From: Paralvinella palmiformis
Taxonomy: Eukaryota; Annelida; Polychaeta; Terebellida; Alvinellidae
Assembly: GCA_025642065.1 (NCBI GenBank)
Contig: JAODUP010000271.1
Location: forward strand, 381,001 to 445,000
Direction: 5' to 3'
DNA length: 64,000 nucleotides
Below are positions 24,541 to 37,384 of this stretch, piece after piece (the first letter of the stretch is position 1; every line of letters starts with the position of its first letter). Below the pieces are notes generated by a model that was not told the DNA's origin, made no database searches, and was given only the letters and a program-made list of their open reading frames with translations. Both the position numbers and the translations under genes were made by a program.

Positions 24541-25452
24541 CTTCATAGAGCTGGCTACGAACCCATAGCACACACAACAGAGTGTTTTATGTACAATTAT
24601 CACACAACATTACCGCAGGGTGTTTTAATTGATGATAGAATAGACCATATATATTGTTATCACCTCCCCCCAGTCTCATATGTTATCACTGCATCGTAAT
24701 TATATAATTACTACAAACGCTACGGCAGTAATTCATATGCATCCCCATGTTTCAGCCATCGACTAATACAATGTCTTAAAGGCCATTTCAATCACCAGCA
24801 ATATAAGTCAACGAGTCAAGTAAGACATCATATACAGAGACATATTAACCATCAACTAGATGTCTCATGTCATTAGTCGAACAGACAGCTGCTATAATTA
24901 TAATTGCATCCACTTATAGAGCACTTTTGAAGAAGATTCGTCACCTTTACTGATGAAAAATTAAGAAGAAGACGAAACATTACTGGCTAATTATCAATAT
25001 CTCCATTTCGAGATTGACACATCCAAAATGATGAACACACCTACATAACCACGTACTTCCATCAATATTTTAATCGTTCTCGTCAATGGAGAATAATTCC
25101 CACATAAAGACGGTGCCTGTTTGTTGTGCGTGTGATGCTGACGTAACATTCTCGGTGACCGGTCAAAACACCTTCCGGTCAAAATACCCTCAGTCAAAAC
25201 CCTCTCCGGTCAAAACCCCTATTTAGAAAATAAATCCGAATTTCTTATAACTGTTATGTTATATGAAAAATCAAAATAATTAATGCCAAAAATATAAATT
25301 ATTGGAACTTATTCACGCTTGCATATGGTATAATTTATTTGTATAGAATTTCATATAATTGCATAGGTCACAGTTCATTAGATTACATTTAGATCTACTT
25401 CTATCTGATGCATTGTCCGATGTCTTTGAATGGATCTTCCATTGACTTAACA

Positions 25453-25633
25453 GGGTCGCCTCCGTGGTCTAGCGGTAGCGTGTTGGACTACAGATCACTA
25501 CCACCCGTGTTCGAATCTCGGCGTGGGTATATCTGAAGGTTGTTTCGCCTTTGGAGGTCGCTCGGCCCATTTAGCCTACCACGTGCACAAAAGTGGCCGT
25601 AAAACATCAATCATCATCAATCATCATCATCAT
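25453..25633 (+). mobile_element. SINE-1 copy nested in the MULE, 14-bp target duplication
   Basis: SINE-1 with the direct repeat ccattgacttaaca at 25439-25452 and 25634-25647. It has an internal deletion of the ttcacttcgtctcattacc segment relative to other copies. Confidence 0.92.
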
Positions 25634-26395
25634 CCATTGACTTAACACCATCTCGGGGGGGGGGGGGGATGCATAATTAATGAGCTCGGATTCCAGTCTG
25701 ACAGTAGTACGACGCACACGTTTTGCTGGGTTACTTACCATTGTTGTTTCGCAGTAACAGTGTGTATGTCATTGGCTGGTCTCTTCGAAGACTGTCTATG
25801 TATCGCCAGATGATTGGTTGAGCATATCCGCTAAGTTTGGCAAAGGCATTATTCCAGCGTTCACATATTTTGTTCGTTCGAGATCCATTCAATAGTGTGA
25901 TGTCATGGACATTCAAGAGTTCTGGAGCAAAGGTTGGAGGGGATCGACGAATCCCGATGGGTGAGACATTGCCGTCTGATTGTGGGTACTGGATACGGCG
26001 AAACTGACCAGAGATATATGTGTTATCGAAGTAGTCGATTAGTGGTTCGAGTACCATCGGGTGTGTTTTCCCTCAGGTAGTTACTGGATTCCGGAAATAA
26101 CATCATCTATTGTCAAAAATGCCAAAACGACCAACATCCCACAGAAAAACGTTACGTCGTCGTTCTACCAATTCAGATATACAAGTCACAGACTTTGAAT
26201 CCATGTGTTCTACGTCAGGTAATAGAAGCAGCAGTGACTTTTGGTGTATGGGCCGAACATTGAACTAAGAGCGTTGATGATGGATAACTCGTAGTCGATG
26301 ATCACAGTCGATTGATCTGATTGAAAACTCAGCTCCTGACAACTATTCTGGATGGATTGTAGCAGTTCATCATACGTGGATTGGCTTTTGTTGGA

Positions 26396-26594
26396 TATAT
26401 GTTGATTGATGTTTGATGTTTTACTGCCACTTTTGTGCACATGGCAGGCTAAATGGGCCGGGTGACCTCCAATGGATAATTAGACGAAATGAAAGATCAA
26501 ACACCCTTCAGACATGTTCACCCCAAAATTTGAACGCAGGTGGTTGAGATCTGTGGCCAACCACGCTACCAGTTAGACCACGGAGGCGCCTGTC
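26396..26594 (-). mobile_element. SINE-1 copy splitting the MULE transposase
   Basis: Minus-strand SINE-1 with the direct repeat ttgttgga at 26388-26395 and 26595-26602. It separates the minus-strand peptides ...CVCAFLSNKT and SNKSQSTYDELLQSI, so it interrupts a once-continuous transposase reading frame at the duplicated SNK codons. Confidence 0.88.
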
Positions 26595-27625
26595 TTGTTG
26601 GAAAGAAATGCACAGACACAGCAGATCGACGAATCTCCGCGTGGCGCACGAATGACATCCATATACCAGACATCCGAACGAGGCAGATGCGTTAGTCCCT
26701 CATCAGTCCCAAACATAGTCATACGACTGGATGAGTCCACGCGCATTTCTCATAGATCAAACAATTATGTGGATCGTTAGCTCCAATCGAATACAGTGAT
26801 TGCGGATTTTGGGCAAGATGGTTGGCATATGGTACGTTTGACAATTTCGTGGTTGTCTAGAGCAGCACGAATCTCAGTTGTAGCAGTTGCCGTAGTTTCC
26901 ACGAGTATCTGGGTTGGCGTACCCAGTGATGTACCACTTTTGTTCTTCATCGTGCTTTTCAGCCTACTAGCTGCGACAGAGTCGGGATTGGAATCATGAG
27001 TGTGTGGGACAGTGCCTATCTCTGTCAGGATCTCGATACCCGTGGTCACTTCTCCCTTGCAGGAAAAGGAAGCCCTGTTGGAGCATTCCCATCGGATAGC
27101 AGACTTAGACTTGTTGTTTTTGATGTACATAAATCCTTTGTGCAGAAGCTTTTGATCGCCTTTATGATTTGTATAACTTCCATGGTTGTCATAAGAATGA
27201 ATGATTCATTGACCAGACCCTAACCATATTTATAGTACCCCATGTGACACTTGCTACACATATTTTCATGATATTCAAAATGAACTGCCCATTTATTTGA
27301 TCATGGATTCACTGAAGGCTTCCCGATTACATTATCCCTTCAGTAGCTAAGATCTAACAATTTATAAATATTACTAATTACTATCAAGTTCATTGTATTA
27401 TCTTTTAATATTTAAGGATTTTTCCAAGGCTTCCCGATTACACAAATCTCTTCAGTGGCTCTAAGATCAAACATAAGAGAGAGTTAACTTTGACCATTTA
27501 TTCCAGGGGGCTTTGACGGAGAGGGTTTTGACCGGAGGGGGATTTGACCTGGATTCAACATTTTCATGTTATCAAAGACTCACATGAGAGATGACTGTTT
27601 TAAGGATGAGCTCTTAATTGTTGCT

Positions 27626-27725
27626 GAAATGTTGTTGTTTTATGGCTACTTTTGTGAACAGTGTTCAGGCTAAATAGGCCTGAGTGACCTCCAAAGGTAA
27701 TGAGAAGTGAAAGATGCTTTAACAG
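27626..27725 (-). mobile_element. SINE-1 fragment
   Basis: Partial minus-strand SINE-1 body (caggctaaataggcc ... gacctccaaaggtaatgaga) without the tRNA-like head. Confidence 0.7.
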
Positions 27726-27779
27726 TAACAATTATCTAAAAATGAAATTATAAAAATTCAGAGAGAAAGAGGGAGAGAG

Positions 27780-27985
27780 AGATGATGATGATAATAATGA
27801 TGACGATTGATGTTTTACGGCCACGTTTGTGCATATGGTAGGCTAAATGGGCCGAGCGACCTCAAAGGTAATGAAGCGAAGTAAAAAATGAAAGACCTTT
27901 CAGATATTTTCCCAGGCTGAGATTCGAACTAAGGTGGTAACGATCTGTGGCCTAACGCGCTACCAACTAGACCAGAGGTGTCCCA
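27780..27985 (-). mobile_element. SINE-1 copy in a GA-rich site
   Basis: Full-length but diverged minus-strand SINE-1. The flanking sequence agagagat on both sides may be the target duplication, though the region is GA-rich. Followed by (gata)n at about 28001-28020. Confidence 0.8.
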
Positions 27986-29016
27986 GAGAGATAGAAGATA
28001 GATAGATAGATAGAGATAGAGAAGAGAGTACTGTACGCTGTCTATTTATTAGACATTAACAAATCATAAACACCGACAAAGGATGCTACAAGAACAAAGG
28101 ACGCTAATAATTACAATTTATGATATACTGTATTATGATCATAAATATCTCAATAGGGATGAAGGATGATTTTTATTTTTAAAAGATAAACTATACAAAC
28201 TATATATATATATCACTTGAACGAACGGCCTTTCAAAAAAAGAAACACATTGGTGCAAGAATTATGTTTCTATCTAATATATGAAAGAGTTATCACAAAA
28301 CAATCCACAGATATCAATGCTATGTTTCCTATTTTCATGTAAAGGCCAATTTTATACGAAATAACATTACCTTTTATTTGGCAATGCTATAGAGATATAT
28401 ATCAAATTATTTTAATATATTATTTATTCCTGAATTATTATAACAATGAGATTTGGCAAAGCCCTTTTCTGAAACCGAAGAGTGAAGATCCGCATCCCAT
28501 GTCATCAAAATAGATAATGACGCCACCAATCATAAATACACCAACCTGCAACAAATATTTTGAGGAAATTCATCACAATAATATTACTAATAAGCATATA
28601 AACGAACAAAACAAATGAACGAAAAACATATATAAATTCAAAATGAAGCAAAATAACATCAAACACCATGAACGCACACCAAACATAGTAAAATCTCAGC
28701 AAACAAATCAACAGTCTAAAAGCTGCAAAAATTAAATTATGCAAAGTGCATCAAATGACGAAAACAAACATACATCTAATGATGTAAATATGCAAAACAT
28801 GCTGCGACAATGTTTGAACCAAAATAAAACTTAATAAAAAAAAATTACCGTTATACAATTAATTCTTGGCACTATTGTTGAGATACATTTGGATTTTATC
28901 TATTTTGTAGAATTTGTTTTCAATATTTTCTAGCCACAATACCCTATTATTAAGTGCTTATGACAAGCGATTATACATAAACAACACATTAAATAATGAT
29001 TGATTATATGCATAAT

Positions 29017-29017
<1 letters not shown>

Positions 29018-29056
<39 letters not shown>
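29018..29056. repeat. (AT)n microsatellite
   Basis: Uninterrupted AT dinucleotide run. Confidence 0.95.
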
Positions 29057-30208
29057 GTATGACTACAGTACTATATTTATATACACAAGATTATGAGTGG
29101 GCGATAATATAGGAATGTCACCCCGCGATTTGTCAGCAAAAATCATTAGTTAAGAAAAGGGAATGCGTACAAATGTACTGTGCAATAATTGCTTCATTTA
29201 ACAATATATGTATTTAAAAGTGATTAAAGTATTAATTTATAACTTTCTCGAGCTTTCTCCAATGGCCAATTTTGATTTCTTTAATAATAACATTATATCA
29301 AACAGATTATTATTATTTGCCAATTGTATATCCTAAAAGTTGAAAAATCCAAACAAGATTTATATCTATATAATGACCGAGACCTTGGGCATTTAAAAAC
29401 CGAGGGAATTGGCATGAATTGCACGAGATGACTGTCACAAGTCGGCACCAAGCGGTTTTTAAAAGGCATGTATAGAGTTAATAACGGCGTCACCTTTTTA
29501 GGTATTTTGTCATTTGGCAATTGTGACACCTGAGATTGCGAACCGAAATTAATATTTTCACATCATTAAAACACATCTCATCATCTTTCCATTGATATGA
29601 TAAACATGCATACAACCTCATTTATAGTCAATGATATTAGGTACTGAATTAGGAGTGTTTAACATGGTAGCAGATAGGCAGAGGCCCATATTCTAATCGC
29701 CCGTAATTTAATTCAAGTAGATTTAGTTGTTAATAATAATAATACTAATAATAATAGTTATAATAATAAAATGTAGATTAATCAAGCGATAGATCCAAAG
29801 GCGTAGTTTGGTAAACCTTTATCATAACATACAGCGTATATGACCGAATATTATAGAAATATAAATTTATACACATTAGATACATCAGTTAAGCTAACAT
29901 AAAAAGTCAAAAATAAAGTTTTATACATCTGTATATTTAACGAACACACACACACACAAAAAGAGTGAGAGGGGGGGAATGGATATTCCAGATATTTGAA
30001 ATGGGTTACATAATATTTAAAATAATTATAGTTGAGGCATACTCTCATCAGAGAGAAGAGATTATTATATATTTTATCTAATATAAAACCCCAACAAATA
30101 CTAAATTATTATTTTGAAATATTTCAAATTAAACGCAATGCACAAAATAGACGCAACATTTGGTGATAGAGCAAACGACAGTGAATTTCCACATCACCAT
30201 CTTGTTGT

Positions 30209-31534
30209 CTACTGTCGCTGAGCCAGGGCTATGAGCTCGTACTCATTAAACCACTTCTTGTAGCAAGGTTTTTCTAGCACCTTCAGAGTTTTTTGCGTCA
30301 TTTCATGTTTTAGACCAAAGATGACGTACTTGATGAGGAACGATTCCCTTTGTAATGTTCGTAAGCGTTTTTCGTCTGTTTCGCGTCCTCGTAGGCGACG
30401 CCTTGGTTGTGTCGGATTCGAGCAGACAACAAGTGAAACCGGCCATAGATCTGAGTACACTTCGCCCACGCTTCTTCATAAAGCTGAATCGAGGTATAAA
30501 GGTTATCGGGTATTAATCAGACTTGGTCTGTTTGTTGGTGAACTGGTAACACAACAATTGTTAATTACTGGTAATTCACAGACGATCGAGGCTGCAGTAA
30601 TTACCTTCATCTGTTCCCGTTTCGCTTCCGCCATTTGGCTACAGCCCTAAGTCATGATTGCTTCAGCCATAGATCCGTGATCTTGTAGCTGGAATTGGTG
30701 ATTTTAACCCAAAGTTTAAATGACGATCACAACATATATAGACTCTTGGGACTCAATCATGTCTAAAGTTGTTTTACTATTTGTAACAGAAAAGATTTTA
30801 TATACAACAAATATATCCAGTTGATCATTCACGACATTCAACGAATCTAGATGAACTTTGCCGAAGATGACGTCACTTATGGGAATACCCTCTAACGGCA
30901 TTTCTCTATTTAAACTTCTCCCACCACTTTATTTTACATAATAATTTTTATGCTTTTTATAAATCCCGTAGCTTATTGTTTTCACGTACGTGAATTTCGA
31001 AGATACTGTCCCAGCCTAGAAATTCCCCCCGTGATCATAATTTGCATATAAGCATAAACAAAACGCCTCGGAACGGAAATGACCACAGCGATGCGAGGCC
31101 AATGAACGTTAAACCACAAAGAAAAGAAGAAAATACACATACACAAACATAAATATGTTTTGGTAATTTGGTGGCGACTTCATGCGTAAATTGTATAGTG
31201 TGCTTGCTCTTAGAAGCAAGCAAGCAAACAAACAAACAGCTGCACATCCATAAAACAGACTGTTTAGTGAAGTGGTGTGGTGTGTTTACCTCGTTGAAAA
31301 TGATCTCGGACTCTTCGATAGTTTTCAGACATTCAGATAACGGATCTTTGACAATCTTTCTATTTCCAATTTGATCCAATTGAGTGAACGAAAATGATTG
31401 CAGCAACTTCAACTTTCCTAGCTTTATGTTAAAAACAACAAAAACATCGTTTTAATTATGATTTAACTGTTTATGAGGGAAATCGTTTTATTGGAGTTAA
31501 GCCAATAAATCATAATATGTATTTTTTATTTTAA

Positions 31535-31565
<31 letters not shown>

Positions 31566-34500
31566 ATACCTGCATTTGATTTTGGTTCGATGAATTCGAT
31601 GTCTTGCTCAGTAAACGAGTGGCATCCTTACAGTAATCGATGCATCGTAATATATTAGGGGTCTGAGTCTGACCCACCTTTATGTCGATCTTCGCCAGCT
31701 GAAAAACAAAATATAAAGAAACATCTGCGACAGTGAGCTCCGGTGGCCTAGTGGTTAAGCACCCGGCACTTAGTGCCAACGGTCGCAGGTTCGAACCCCG
31801 TAAGAGGTCGAAACTTTTCCAGGGATTAATTTCTCGGCTCACTACATCGTGGGTGGCTGACCACGTTAAATGGCGCTGCCGTCTCCACTGAATTATTTAA
31901 AAATAAAGGGGGACGCTAAAAACCCCCTGAGGACGTAAAACACTCTGGCAGTGACCACCCTCAGGGTATTTCGGTTCCATCTTTCCGTACTGCTCCCCTG
32001 TGAGTGGTGGGGGGAGGAGGTTTCTCAACCACTCCAACACAGGGGCTGTGCTGATTAAGCGACAGCCTGGGGAATCTCCCCGAACAACAAAACCAACATC
32101 TGCGAGTTGCTATAACGAGATATACAGACTTTGGTGAACGGTTAAGTACCACCATATTAATGTTGGCATAAACTTAATAAAAACTCCCCAACAGTAGCAC
32201 AGTAAATCCTCCTTGGAATAAAAAAAGAAGAAAAATGTCGAAAGGTAGATATTAAATACAGCCTCTGAAGAAAATATTTAAAATCTTCACTGGTTCATTG
32301 TACTTCAGTCATCTTATTACTTTATAACATCGCATCTAAGGATATTCTAAAACTTCAGTGTGTTCAGAACTCCTCAGCTAAGATTGTTACACTTTTCCCT
32401 CGATTTTCTTCTTCTGTCCCACTTCTGAAATCTCTTCACCTGCTCCCTGTTCAATCTCGTATCATTTTCAAACTCTGTACCATTGCCTATAAAACTCTTT
32501 CTATCACCCAAGCCCAGAGAGCTCCGTTCATCTGGTTTTCACTTGTTGTCTTTTCCCAGGGTTAAACCTCACGCTGTTGTGGTTTCTACTCTTTGGAATT
32601 CACTCCCTGAACATGTTACCGGCAAGTCATCAAAGTGCATAATTTCTTTCCGTCACCATTTGTAAACTCACCTTTTCAGACTCGCTTATCCTTCCTAAGT
32701 TTCTTAATTTTCAACTCCATCTATTCATTTGTTCATGAATTTTGCATTGTACCCGGACTATGAGTTTTCCCAACTCCTGGACTAGGTGCGCCACTGAGCT
32801 CGATTCTTTTCGAGGATATTGGCCCAATAGAAGTTTGAAATTATTATTATTTCACGAAACTGTTGCTGCCACAGAAAAACTTACGGCTGTCGATGTGATT
32901 TATGTTCTGACATCAGATGAACGAGAGAGAGAGAGAGAGTTTCAAATATTTAATGAGTGTCTGACCTATACTAACCTGATGGTGTATGGTTGCTAAGACG
33001 GTGTATATACTTGCTAGTCGCTGATCATGGTCTCTAAGTTGAGGAAGTTCTTCGTTTTCTAAAGCCACAGCTTTGTCTGCCACTTCTAAGGCGTCGCTAT
33101 TATAGCTCGATTGGCTTCTGAAAGCGTCGGTATTCGACGAAGCGAAAATAATACAATATGCAATTCAGATAAATTATACGGCTTCACATAAACATATCTT
33201 ATTAAACGATATAGGAACTTTATAGCTGTGCAAAAGTATATGTTGCTATTTTACGACCACGTTTGTGCACATGACAGGCTAAATGGGCCGAGCGACATCC
33301 AAAAGTAATGAGGCGAAGTGAGAGATGAAACACCCTTCTGAGATAAGCTAAACGCGATTATTTCAAAGGATTAGATATTTTAATACAAATAGTATAAATT
33401 ATTACAGAGCTAAAGTATTGATTATAGAGAATGTAAAATTATAGCTGATACAACATATTATCAAAGATTGTTTGCAGAAAGTGTGAATAATAGAATGTGG
33501 TTTATTTAGTTTTTATTAAAACTGCGTTCGCTGGTTTTCGTGATTCTTTTATTAAAAAATGTACATTCCAGCTGGGTACAGTACATTAACTTAACAATCC
33601 AATTAATAAATGTTTCAGCTGACGGCCGATAACAGAAATTGGTGGAAATAATCAACTGAACATTGGTAAGTCATCTCAGAACCAATATGTATACTTTGTT
33701 CAGTGAAGAACGGGAAATGTTGTGAGCTTCATTGTTTTTCCATAGTGAGGGAGTGAGAGAGATCTTACATCTAACTTGTATTTTATCATTCGATATGTCA
33801 TTCATCCGATACCTAAGGACACTTCTAATACACGATACATATACTTACAATAATGTGGCCACCTGTAACAGCCTATTTCCAAACACATCCCGTTTTGTTC
33901 CATCTCTTTCCATTTTTACTAATTTGTCCCTGTAGCAGTTCTTCATCCTTTCCAGCTGCACATCGCCACACTGATGAAAGAACAAGGACCAAATAATTGT
34001 AATTTGGGTTTTTCAATGCCTCACGCTTGTAAACATTTCGTCGAATATCTATCAACCATCAAACGGAAAGATAAGATGTAATAATCTTGACCCAGGATTC
34101 TCAGATAAAAACTCCGCATGTCCTGATAATCATGTGAATAAAAAGAAATTATTTCCAGAACATTTTCTTTTCATTCCCATATTTCGTGTATTTCTCGCGA
34201 TTTGACCACGATACTAAAGTCAGCAAAATGTGAATAAGAACAAGGGTAGGCCCTATTTAGTACTTTATATAGATAACACATTTGCATATTTTGACATTCA
34301 CAAATTATTCATTCATCATGCCATATATTTCTGTTTGCAGTTAACCTAATTATGCTAATTAAGTAGACGTTCTCATCGTGTTTTGATTAGACTGTTCTGT
34401 GATCTGTATCCAGATGTACAGAAGTTCCTAGTTGCAGTCCACTTAATGAAACAAATAAGTAGACGTATGTACTAAATCGACAGTTTGTGTACGCAAACAT

Positions 34501-37336
34501 GTGTACATAATGTACGCATTGTTAATTGATATCAGACTAGATTGGATGCACAACTTTTTACTCGCAGCCACAATAATCGGACAGCTCCAGTTTAAACTAA
34601 GGGTGCATAGAAAATGAATATTCATGAGCGGGTCATTCGAAAATCTCTAGACGAGTCTCGCTTTCAACTCGGATAATAACGTTATAGAACGCTATCCCAT
34701 TTAAATAAACATCGAGATGAGCACACAATTGTTGTCTAAATCGAGAAACCAACTTCCGAGTATTCAATGGATTAGAAATTGCAACACTTAAACGCCATAC
34801 AAATATTCCCAAAACTATTTCTTCACAGCAATGTCCTCACTAATGTCAGGATATAAGATGAAGATTGATTCACTGAGCCAATAAAGATTTATTAGACTAT
34901 ACAATAATTGTCATATTTACACACACACGCATACACACACACACACACACACACACACAAAGTATGATATGTAGAAATACACTCATCCTGTATCGGCAGA
35001 GAAAATGGAAATATATATGTATATTATCTACTTTTGATCCAGAAGCTAGTGAAACAACTTACTGTTCTCCAGTAATCGAATAACGTAGTACTGAGTTCTG
35101 GATCTAGAAGTTCATCCAGCACCTCAAATTCGGAGAGGAATTCCTCGAGTCTTTTTGTTTCCTTTAGCGCAATCAGATGGTACGGCAACTCCTACATCAT
35201 GACATGGGATTGTAAACGCGGTAACAACATTAAGTCTAGCGTTTCAGTATGTTAGGATGATGATGATTGATGTTTTACGGCCACTTTTGTGCACAAGGTA
35301 GGCTAAATGGGCCGAGCGACTTCCAAAGGTAATGAGACGAAGTGAAAGACGAAACAACCTTCAGATATGCCCACGCCGGGATTCGAACACGGGTGGTAGT
35401 GATCTGTGGTCCAACACGCTACCGCTAGACCACGGAGGCGCCAGTATGTTAGGTGTGCTGTATGTATTCAACATCAAGCCGTTATGTAGCTGGAAATGAC
35501 TTGGTTGTAGCTACTTTTACCGTTAATTACCTTTTGGGATTTCCTCTACCTCCAGGTAAAGGATGACATCAAATTACCTGTGTTTGTTGTCATATATCCA
35601 AGGAGTAATCAGCGCTGAAGCTAAACGACTCACTAACGTGCTCACCATCTAAAACATCCTCACCCATTCATTCACTCACTCACCACCAAAAACACCCTCA
35701 CCCAATCACCACCCAAAGCACGCCCATCCATTCACTAACTCACTCACTCACTCACTCACTCACTCACTCACTCACTCACCTCTACTTTTCTGTAGTTTGT
35801 CGAACAACTCCAGAAGTAAGAAGCCAGTCTTTTGTGCCATTTTTTCATCTCTCCGTCGTATCTCTCACTGCCTTGATCCAAAAATCTAGCCGACACGATT
35901 AACATTATTGGATTAATTGATACTGATTGATACAGCCTGTGCCTATATTTATCATTACTCAGTCTATAACGACGTCTAAGACTTACGTTTTTCTCACCGC
36001 TTTACTCATCGAGCGATGGTAGAAGTCGAGTCGCCCTTCGCTCAAGCCGCCAAAGGGTCTCAGAAATGTCCTCAATGCCCTTTCCACCAAACACCATATG
36101 AAGGGCGGCAAACGGGCGAATTTAGATCTGTTTGTGGAGGAACTGTCCTCCCTTCCTGGAGAAACAACAACCACGATGATAACAACAACAACAACATCAT
36201 TATCATCAATAACAACAATAACAACGACATTTAGCTCTTTGGATGATACATCATTATCAGGCCCCATCAATGGGTGTCAGTGTTTTTTATCCGTTTTACA
36301 TTAGCGGTCACATCCGTAACGACAAACTTCGGTACGAGTCGGGTTCGAATCCAGAAGCTAGAGGTTTTTTAGCACCGTGCTCTATCCACTGGACAATCGG
36401 GTACCATTGTTTTAAATTAATAATTAATAACGCCGTGTTGGATGGTTCTGTTTGAACTATTGGTATCCATATGAGGTATCTAACTTGGGCATTGTGGTTT
36501 AAAACGTCATTCCGGAAGGTATCTTTAAACAGCTGCCAGAACATAAAGCAGGTAACAGACATATCATCAGTTAACAGTTCGACTCTTCTTCTTTATTGAA
36601 CGTGTCGGTAGAATTTTGATAAAGTGAAAAGTGTAAATAGAGTTAGCAATTTGTTTAATTTTCACCACCTTTTTTAAAATTTAAATCCGAAAATCAGAAT
36701 TGAATTTTTTTATTGGAAGTTTAAAATGATCTTAATCTTCCACCCATCTGAATTAAAACAAACAAGTATCTCTTAATATAATCTTAACCATAGACTTGGG
36801 GAATTAATCACTAATCAGTTTGACTTGTCTTGCTACATAATGAAATCATATTGCAGTTCAGTTATAAATATATGTAAAAAAAACAATTGATTTTAAATAA
36901 TATTCATATTTTCTGTACTGCAAGTTAATTGATAAACGACATCCTTACAAAATAATGAATAAATATAAATGCATTAATCATAAAATTAAATTAGTCGGAA
37001 AAGGTTATTAAAAAACTTTTTTTGGCTGTGATTTAAATCGTGATTTAAACAAACGTTTTAAATCAAATGATTTAAAACAAACAGCTCTGTTTAAATCACG
37101 ATGGGTGTAACATCCTTCAGCGTTCAGTCCGACTGACCCTTCCTTCCATCGCCAGCTTCTTCCTCCGCGGACATTTGATTGTATTCTTCGGCAAGAAGCT
37201 CCAACAACTCATCTTCGAGGAGTCCGAACTTGGATACTTCCAGAAGACAAAGGGTCGCTTTTATAATATGACCATATCGACTTTCAGATCTGAGTCGGGT
37301 GAGTACTGTACCTAAAAGACTGGAAAACAATATCAG

Positions 37337-37384
<48 letters not shown>

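Larger units (their letters stand above)
25159..27552 (-). mobile_element. Decayed FLYWCH-MULE (Mutator-like) DNA transposon
   Basis: Inverted terminal segments are built of ccggtcaaaacc-type units at 25159-25219 and, in opposite orientation, 27505-27552. Between them the minus strand encodes, in order, a FLYWCH-type finger (IRWECSNRASFSCKG ... HTHDSNPDS, 26777-27130), the region before the catalytic core (FGTDEGLTHLPRSDVWYMDV, about 26600-26750), a MULE core piece with DYE-like residues (VIIDYELSIINALSSMFGP, 26210-26440), and a C-terminal piece (ERWNNAFAKLSG, 25731-26057). Frames are broken and two SINE-1 copies sit inside. I saw no clear 8-11 bp target duplication. Confidence 0.75.
18990..30208. 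other. Intergenic transposon-rich region
   Basis: No host gene is supported between the PIP-box gene start and the end of the NACHT gene. The stretch holds SINEs, THAP and MULE relics (listed separately), short tandem repeats and long AT-rich segments with no recognisable content (for example 20000-20580, 28000-29900). A minus-strand frame at 29293-29529 was considered and left uncalled. Confidence 0.6.

Noticed and set aside
28505..28744. Hydrophobic 79-codon minus-strand frame
   Set aside because: AT-rich composition yields Phe/Leu/Ile/Tyr-rich translation; no start context or homology.
29293..29529. Possible 78-codon exon on the minus strand
   Set aside because: There is an acceptor-like border but no recognisable domain and no phase partner; it lies beyond the NACHT stop codon.
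34920..34960. CA-rich run as a special regulatory element
   Set aside because: Ordinary (AC)n microsatellite like many others in the window.
36333..36402. Functional tRNA gene on the minus strand
   Set aside because: A and B boxes are present but the stems do not pair acceptably, so it is kept as a SINE-head-like repeat.
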